A stretch of DNA of 49,696 nt, from positions 15,281 through 64,976 of the forward strand of contig JANQZS010000099.1 in assembly GCA_030728405.1 (NCBI GenBank). The letters are read 5' to 3'. The position numbers and the translations under genes are program-made. Of the stretch, positions 45,054-49,696 are shown in pieces. Each line of letters opens with the position of its first letter. Position 1 is the first letter of the stretch. The stretch is from Candidatus Nanopelagicales bacterium (GTDB lineage Bacteria; Actinomycetota; Actinomycetes; S36-B12). Under the pieces are notes generated by a model. That model was not told the origin of the DNA, ran no database searches, and saw only the letters and a list, made by a program, of their open reading frames with translations.

Positions 45054-45583
45054 ACCGTCAGGTCAAGCGTGTAGAGAACGGCTCGGTTCATGCGTCCCCT
45101 CGGACGATGAATGCTCGCCGGGCAAGGGTGGCCGCGTTACTGGCCGGATCGCCGATTGGCTCTCAAGAGGAATTGGGGCTCTTGCTGGCTGAGGAGGGAA
45201 TTTCAGTTACGCAGGCCACGTTATCCAGAGACCTCGAAGCTTTAGGTGCGGTGAAACGAATGGATGCATCAGGTCAAGTGCGCTATGAAATCACTGATGT
45301 CATAGAGACCGATACCTCATTACCCATGACACTTTCCGAGCAGTCTTTAGCCCGGGCCGCGCATGAACTTCTCTTGCGTGCTGAAGCCGCTGGCAATATT
45401 GCGGTGTTGCACACGCCACCGGGCGCGGCTCAGTTCTTTGCTGGGCATCTAGATCGCAGCGCGGTGTTCGATACCGTCGGCACAGTGGCGGGCGACGACA
45501 CGATCATCATCGTCAATCGCTCACCTGAAGATGCCGTGAAGTTGTGCCAGAGTTTGCTCGACTTAGCAGAAGCGAAGGGATGA
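45050..45583 (+). CDS. argR: Arginine repressor
   Basis: Arginine-sensing DNA-binding hexamer controlling the arg operon. 177 residues: a basic N-terminal tail of about 20 residues, winged helix ([34 protein letters not shown]), linker, and C-terminal oligomerisation domain with [12 protein letters not shown] for arginine binding. It directly follows argD; argF usually lies between the two. Likely binds the box at 40788-40807. Confidence 0.96.
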   Translation: MNRQVKRVENGSVHASPRTMNARRARVAALLAGSPIGSQEELGLLLAEEGISVTQATLSRDLEALGAVKRMDASGQVRYEITDVIETDTSLPMTLSEQSLARAAHELLLRAEAAGNIAVLHTPPGAAQFFAGHLDRSAVFDTVGTVAGDDTIIIVNRSPEDAVKLCQSLLDLAEAKG

Positions 45584-45585
45584 CC

Positions 45586-47001
45586 ATGACAGGCGATGTG
45601 GAGCCAACCCGGTTGTGGGGTGGCCGGTTCGCTAACGGGCCATCTGATGCGATGGCGGCCCTGAGCGCATCTACGCACTTCGATTGGCGTCTTGCTCCAT
45701 TCGATGTAATGCAGACGAAGGCCCACGCGTCAATGTTGTGCCGCGCAGGTCTACTCACCGAGGATGAGTTAGTCAGAGTGCATGCAGCCCTCGCTGAGAT
45801 CGCGATCGGGATTGCAACGGGTGCCATCGTGCCTACGCCAGCTGATGAGGATGTGCATACAACAGTCGAACGAAACCTTTTGGAATTGCTCGGTGACCTG
45901 GGGGGCAAGCTCCGTGCAGGCCGAAGTCGCAATGATCAAGTTTCCACGGATTTCCGGTTGTATACCCGGGCCAATGCGCGTGCGATTGCCCTTGAAATTG
46001 CGAATCTGCAGGAGGCTTTGCTGACACAAGCCATTGAACACACAGACACCTATTCGCCAGGATTCACGCATCTGCAGCATGCACAACCTGTTACTCTTGG
46101 CCACGAACTAGGTAAACACATCCACGCACTTCAGCGTGATTTAGAGCGACTAACCGACTGGGATGTTCGAGCAGCGCGTTCCCCGATGGGCGCAGGTGCA
46201 CTGGCCGGAGCATCACTCGGGCTTGATCCGCATGCAGTGGCAAAGGATCTCGGATTGGGAGAACCTCTCGCTAATTCCATTGATGCTGTTGGAGATCGCG
46301 ACTGGGTGGCAGAGTTCTTGTTCGTTGGAGCGATGATCGGTGTGCACCTCTCTCGGCTTGGCGAGGAAGTTATTTTGATGACGTCACGGGAGTTCGGTTG
46401 GGCAACCCTTGACGATGCGTGGTCCACGGGATCATCGATCATGCCTCAAAAGAAAAACCCTGATGTGGCAGAGCTTGCGCGTGGAAAGTCCGGGCGACTG
46501 ATCGGTAATCTTGCTGGGTTACTTGCCACACTCAAGGGTTTGCCTTTCGGTTACAACCGCGATTTACAAGAAGACAAGGAACCGGTTTTCGACACCGTTG
46601 AGCAATTGCTCTTGGTTCTCCCCGCGATGACTGGGATGATGGCGACGCTTCGTTTCGATAAGGATCGATTAGCTCACAGCGCTCCCGAAGGTTTTGCACT
46701 GGCGACTGACATCGCAGAGTGGCTGGTGCGAAACGGAGTTGCGTTCCGCGACGCTCATGAAATAGCTGGTGCATGTGTGCGCGAAGCGGAGTCTCACAAT
46801 ATTGAGTTGTGGGAGCTGACCGAATCCCAGTTGCTTTCTCTGTCCGAATTCCTTACGCCCGATGTGCAGTCAGTCTTGACACTCGCAGGTTCTGTAGCGT
46901 CTCGGGATTCTTTTGGTGGAACTGCACCGGATCGTGTTCGTGAGCAACTGGCATCTGTTGCTGAAGAGATTGCGAGCACTCGGCGGATTTGGTCCCAGTG
47001 A
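45586..47001 (+). CDS. argH: Argininosuccinate lyase
   Basis: Splits argininosuccinate into arginine and fumarate. 471 residues with [14 protein letters not shown] at the N-terminus, [31 protein letters not shown] and the fumarase-superfamily signature [19 protein letters not shown] 45586 has AAGGGA (45575-45580) five bases upstream; ATG 45580 is too close to that site. argG, normally between argR and argH, is absent. GC falls to about 50%. Confidence 0.97.
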   Translation: MTGDVEPTRLWGGRFANGPSDAMAALSASTHFDWRLAPFDVMQTKAHASMLCRAGLLTEDELVRVHAALAEIAIGIATGAIVPTPADEDVHTTVERNLLELLGDLGGKLRAGRSRNDQVSTDFRLYTRANARAIALEIANLQEALLTQAIEHTDTYSPGFTHLQHAQPVTLGHELGKHIHALQRDLERLTDWDVRAARSPMGAGALAGASLGLDPHAVAKDLGLGEPLANSIDAVGDRDWVAEFLFVGAMIGVHLSRLGEEVILMTSREFGWATLDDAWSTGSSIMPQKKNPDVAELARGKSGRLIGNLAGLLATLKGLPFGYNRDLQEDKEPVFDTVEQLLLVLPAMTGMMATLRFDKDRLAHSAPEGFALATDIAEWLVRNGVAFRDAHEIAGACVREAESHNIELWELTESQLLSLSEFLTPDVQSVLTLAGSVASRDSFGGTAPDRVREQLASVAEEIASTRRIWSQ

Positions 47002-47354
47002 CGCAAAGGCACATCCGTATTGGTTTCGTGATTGCACTTGTAGTCACCACTTGGGCCCTGCTGACGTCGTCGGACTCCGTCGAAGGATTCGCATTTCTGC
47101 CAGACAAGATCTGGCATGCGGGAGCTTTCGCGATTCTGACAGGGTTGCTGCTGGGGAGCATGGTGATTCCTCGGTACGCCATCGCCGCACTTGGAATGTT
47201 GATCTACGGCGTTGCGATGGAAGCAATTCAGCAGCAGTTAGGAGATCGGGTTGGTGAACCCGGTGACATGGTTGCTAACGGGGTGGGGATCGTCATTGGT
47301 GTCTTTGCGTACTTCGGAATTACCACGTATCGCTTGCGGAATCCCCGTCAATAA
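46998..47354 (+). CDS. VanZ-like membrane protein
   Basis: Function unknown. 118 residues with about four transmembrane helices. VanZ-family landmarks are present: [47 protein letters not shown] (Glu, Gln, Arg and Asp at the family spacing). GTG 46998 overlaps the argH stop (GTGA), so translation is coupled. Its 3' end overlaps the convergent glycosylase gene by 35 bases. Nothing links it to glycopeptide resistance here; most VanZ-like proteins have no known role. Confidence 0.82.
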   Translation: MTQRHIRIGFVIALVVTTWALLTSSDSVEGFAFLPDKIWHAGAFAILTGLLLGSMVIPRYAIAALGMLIYGVAMEAIQQQLGDRVGEPGDMVANGVGIVIGVFAYFGITTYRLRNPRQ

Positions 47355-47967
47355 CTCGCCAGCAATACCAAGCAACCACACTTCGGTACGGTCTAAATTT
47401 GTCTCCTAATGCATCGAGCTTCTTCGGATCTATCTCGGTTCGCATCTTGTGGATTTGTTCCCAGCCACGCCGCATTGCCAAATCACCCACTGGCCACACA
47501 TCAAGTCTGTGCAGTGTGAACATCAAGAACATTTCCGCTGTCCATCGACCGATGCCCCAGAATTTGGTGAGCTCTGCTGCGATGGTGTGGTCATCTTCAT
47601 GATCAGCGGCGACTTGCAGATCCAAATTTCCTGAATGGATCGCGTGTGCCAATTCCTTAATGGTTCGAGTCTTCGCTCCAGACAGTCCAACGCTTCGAAG
47701 TTCATCGATGTGGGCCAGTACGACCGCCTCTGGGGTAACGCTTCCGCCAAAGTGGGCGTGCAGGCGTCCGTTGATCGTGTCGGCTGCCTTGATGGAAAGT
47801 TGCTGACCAACAACAGAGGTGACGAGTGCGGTGAAGTGGTCGGGTTGGGGTCCTGTCTTCCGTCCGATCGTGCAGGGTGGTGATTCTTCAACGATAGGCC
47901 CGAAGGCTGGGTCGACTGAGACTATGAAGTCAGCTGCTTTCCGCATGGTTCGTGCGGTGTGTGCCAT
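47320..47967 (-). CDS. AlkA-type DNA-3-methyladenine glycosylase (HhH-GPD)
   Basis: Removes alkylated bases in base-excision repair. 215 residues: FTALVTSVVGQQLSIKAADTI, helix-hairpin-helix LTKFWGIGRWTAEMFLMFTL (133-152), and the catalytic Asp162 in WPVGDLAMRRGW. No Fe-S cysteines, so not a Nth/MutY enzyme. No Ada-type N-terminal domain. It is on the minus strand, convergent with the VanZ-like gene and divergent from tyrS with only 27 bases between the starts, so promoters must overlap coding sequence. Confidence 0.92.
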   Translation of the reverse strand: MAHTARTMRKAADFIVSVDPAFGPIVEESPPCTIGRKTGPQPDHFTALVTSVVGQQLSIKAADTINGRLHAHFGGSVTPEAVVLAHIDELRSVGLSGAKTRTIKELAHAIHSGNLDLQVAADHEDDHTIAAELTKFWGIGRWTAEMFLMFTLHRLDVWPVGDLAMRRGWEQIHKMRTEIDPKKLDALGDKFRPYRSVVAWYCWRVIDGDSASDTW

Positions 47968-47994
47968 ACGTGCATGATGCCAGCATGAGACAAG

Positions 47995-49284
47995 ATGTAC
48001 CGCGTGAGCGACATCATTGAAGAGCTGTTATGGCGAGAGCTGATTGCGCAGTCCACGGACTTGGGCGTGCTGAGCCAGGCCTGTGCCGCTGGACCCATCA
48101 CCTTGTACTGCGGTTTTGACCCCACAGCACCCAGCCTGCACCTGGGGAACTTGGCCCAAATCTTGACGATTCGTCGCTTTCAAGACCATGGGCATCGTCC
48201 GCTGGCTCTGGTCGGTGGGGCAACTGGATTGATCGGCGATCCGAAGATGGCGGGGGAGCGAACCCTTAATCCACGCGAAGTTGTTGACGAGTGGGTTGGT
48301 CGCATTCGTGGTCAGTTGGAGCGGTTCTACTCGTTCGACGGGGAGAATGCGGCGGTCATGGTCAATAACTATGACTGGACCGAAGGTGTTTCAGTTCTGG
48401 AATTCTTGCGCGACATCGGAAAACACTTCAGTGTCAACAGAATGCTGGATCGCGAAGCTGTCGCTGCCCGCCTTGCAAAAGATGGTATTTCATACACGGA
48501 ATTTAGTTACCAGCTGTTGCAGTCATTCGATTATTTGGTGCTGCATCAAAAATATGGATGCGTGCTGCAAACAGGTGGTTCAGATCAATGGGGCAACATC
48601 ACGGCTGGAGTTGACCTCATTCGTCGCGTGGAAAGTACGAGCGTTCATGCCCTCACGACCCCCTTGCTGACCAAGGCCGATGGCACCAAGTTTGGCAAGA
48701 CAGAGTCTGGAACCGTGTGGCTTGACGCTTCTCTCACCAGCCCATACGCCTTCTACCAGTTCTGGCTCAACGCGGATGATCGAGATGTGCCCACGTTGCT
48801 GCGTACTTTCAGCTTTAAGGGCCGTCAAGAGATTGACGCACTCATCGAAAGTACTACCTCTGCCCCGCAGGCCAGGGCTGGCCAGAAGGCGCTCGCAGAG
48901 GAGCTCACTGATCTCGTGCATGGAGAGCAAGAGAGGGCAGGAGCGCAAGCGGCAGCGGTTGCTCTCTTCGGCGGAGGAGATCTTGCGGACCTGCCCGAAA
49001 AGACACTCGAGGCGGCCCTCATGGAGGCACCGCATGCGGTCCTTGATGCCTCCGAGATCGTCGACGGTCAGTTGCCTGTGATTGGTGAACTTTTAGCCAG
49101 AAGTGGTGTAACCGCAAGCAAGTCTGCCGCTCGGCGCACTATTGCCGAGGGTGGGGCTTATGCGAATAATGTCCGAATAACTGATGAATCATGGCACCCC
49201 ACCACCGCTGATCTGATTCATGGAAAGTGGCTCGTTTTGCGGCGCGGAAAGAAGGCTTTTGCGGGCATCCGTGCCTCGATTTGA
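47995..49284 (+). CDS. tyrS: Tyrosyl-tRNA synthetase
   Basis: Charges tRNA-Tyr. 429 residues. Class I core with CGFDPTAPSLHLGN (HIGH-like HLGN at 49-52), TGGSDQWGNITAG and KFGKT (232-236) in place of KMSKS; a C-terminal S4 RNA-binding domain with SKSAARRTIAEGGAYANN. GTG 48004 is an alternative start that removes three residues. No T-box leader is present in the short upstream gap. Confidence 0.97.
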   Translation: MYRVSDIIEELLWRELIAQSTDLGVLSQACAAGPITLYCGFDPTAPSLHLGNLAQILTIRRFQDHGHRPLALVGGATGLIGDPKMAGERTLNPREVVDEWVGRIRGQLERFYSFDGENAAVMVNNYDWTEGVSVLEFLRDIGKHFSVNRMLDREAVAARLAKDGISYTEFSYQLLQSFDYLVLHQKYGCVLQTGGSDQWGNITAGVDLIRRVESTSVHALTTPLLTKADGTKFGKTESGTVWLDASLTSPYAFYQFWLNADDRDVPTLLRTFSFKGRQEIDALIESTTSAPQARAGQKALAEELTDLVHGEQERAGAQAAAVALFGGGDLADLPEKTLEAALMEAPHAVLDASEIVDGQLPVIGELLARSGVTASKSAARRTIAEGGAYANNVRITDESWHPTTADLIHGKWLVLRRGKKAFAGIRASI

Positions 49285-49345
49285 CCTGCGTGGCCTTGAG
49301 GAGTTAACCTTTGAGTCCCGCAAGGGAGGAACGGACACCAAGCCG

Positions 49346-49359
49346 CCTGGTTTTCCAGG
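49346..49359 (+). terminator. Possible terminator of tyrS
   Basis: CCTGG and CCAGG pair around TTTT, extendable by one or two weaker pairs. No T-run follows. It is the only hairpin of note in the first 140 bases after tyrS. Confidence 0.35.
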
Positions 49360-49429
49360 TGCCAAGCTAGGCCGGTCCCCACGGGTAACTTCACAAAATT
49401 TTAGGTATGAAACGTCCGATTCGGGCGAT

Positions 49430-49458
49430 TTGACTCACTTGGAAAATTCGTGTAAGTT
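49430..49458 (+). promoter_or_regulatory. rRNA operon promoter
   Basis: -35 TTGACT (49430-49435), 17-base spacer, -10 TAAGTT (49453-49458); start near 49465. An AT-rich stretch (CACAAAATTTTAGG, from about 49412) lies upstream and could act as an UP element. It gives a leader of about 190 bases before 16S. Confidence 0.85.
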
Positions 49459-49512
49459 AGGAATGTTGCCCCAAAAACCGGCTTGACGGCCTGTTTGAGG
49501 TGCGCGTCCGTA

Positions 49513-49535
49513 CCTTGAGAACTCAACAGCGTGTC
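49513..49535 (+). promoter_or_regulatory. rrn leader antitermination (boxA-like) element
   Basis: CCTTGAGAACTCAACAGCGTG is the conserved element found upstream of 16S in many actinobacteria, where a TTTGAGAACTC core is regarded as boxA for NusB/NusE antitermination. Confidence 0.65.
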
Positions 49536-49607
49536 ACATGTCAATGCCAATACCCCGTTCTTGGGGCTTGGCCTTCGGGTCATGCAACAAGACGGATTCC
49601 TTTGGTT

Positions 49608-49631
49608 GGACAAGAGCACACAGCTCTGTCC
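49608..49631 (+). other. 16S leader hairpin, probable processing stem
   Basis: GGACA-A-GAGC pairs with GCTC-TGTCC (one bulged A), 22 bases before the mature 16S end. Likely part of the RNase III or leader-folding region. Confidence 0.45.
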
Positions 49632-49652
49632 TGCCAGTTTCACAACTATTCA

Positions 49653-49696
49653 TTTATGGAGAGTTTGATCCTGGCTCAGGACGAACGCTGGCGGCG
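49653..49696 (+). rRNA. rrs: 16S ribosomal RNA, 5' end (cut by window edge)
   Basis: AGAGTTTGATCCTGGCTCAG begins at 49660 (E. coli position 8) and is followed by GACGAACGCTGGCGGCG. The mature 5' end is therefore near 49653. Only 44 bases are visible, too few for taxonomic placement. Confidence 0.97.

Noticed and set aside
45040-45600. Decayed remnants of argF or argG
   Set aside because: Intergenic space is two bases or negative; nothing is left to be a pseudogene.
47968-48010. T-box leader for tyrS
   Set aside because: Only 27 bases separate it from the divergent gene, too short for a T-box.
49381-49421. Second rrn promoter using TAGGTA
   Set aside because: The nearest TTCACA is only six bases away, so no valid -35/-10 spacing; treated as part of an AT-rich upstream region.
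1-49696. tRNA genes, CRISPR arrays, insertion sequences, attachment sites, toxin-antitoxin pairs
   Set aside because: I looked for CCA-type acceptor/T-arm patterns, spaced direct repeats, transposase motifs and terminal repeats and found none that hold up by eye.

Overview
The window is a stretch of core chromosome from an actinobacterium of roughly 55% GC. Evidence: actinobacterial-type genes (mIHF, DUF1844, CysNC fusion, long-form HisG), a SAM-IV-type riboswitch before metK, a PyrR-binding loop of the mycobacterial kind, and a gene order that closely follows the pyrR-to-tyrS part of mycobacterial and streptomycete chromosomes. Genes are packed tightly, mostly with 1- or 4-base stop/start overlaps, and several start codons sit 6-7 bases after a TANNNT -10 box, which suggests leaderless mRNAs. 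I see no mobile element, CRISPR array, prophage or tRNA gene. I cannot name the species; a streamlined, uncultured lineage is plausible but is inference.

Layout. 1-4.4 kb: 3' end of gltB, gltD (ammonium assimilation) and pyk. 4.4-16.2 kb: a long pyrimidine operon, pyrR-pyrB-pyrC-membrane PH-like protein-carA-carB-pyrK-pyrD-pyrF, running on into mihF, gmk and rpoZ. It uses the NAD-type dihydroorotate dehydrogenase (PyrK/PyrD class 1B) and a type I PyrF. 16.2-23.7 kb: coaBC, SAM riboswitch-metK, priA, def, fmt, rsmB. 23.8-29.0 kb: rpe, ribD, ribE, ribBA, ribH, hisE, hisG, ending in a clear terminator. 29.0-31.0 kb: a CynX/NimT-type MFS exporter, an SseB-like protein and DUF1844. 31.0-33.3 kb: attenuator-like leader, infC, rpmI, rplT and a SpoU-type methyltransferase. 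33.4-37.1 kb: a predicted Fe(II)/2-oxoglutarate oxygenase, cysD and cysNC (sulfate activation to PAPS), lying between the methyltransferase and pheS, two genes that are usually closer neighbours. 37.1-40.7 kb: pheS-pheT. 40.8-47.0 kb: argC-argJ-argB-argD-argR-argH behind a promoter with an ArgR-like operator; argF and argG are absent from their usual places. 47.0-49.7 kb: VanZ-like protein, an AlkA-type glycosylase (minus strand), tyrS, then an rRNA promoter and leader and the first 44 bases of 16S rRNA.

Points that stand out: the oxygenase-cysDNC cassette; an ArgB that lacks both the N-terminal helix and the C-terminal residues linked to arginine feedback; the missing argF/argG; two GC-rich patches whose edges fall inside genes; the leaderless promoter set; and likely non-AUG, non-GUG starts for infC (ATC) and priA (ATT).
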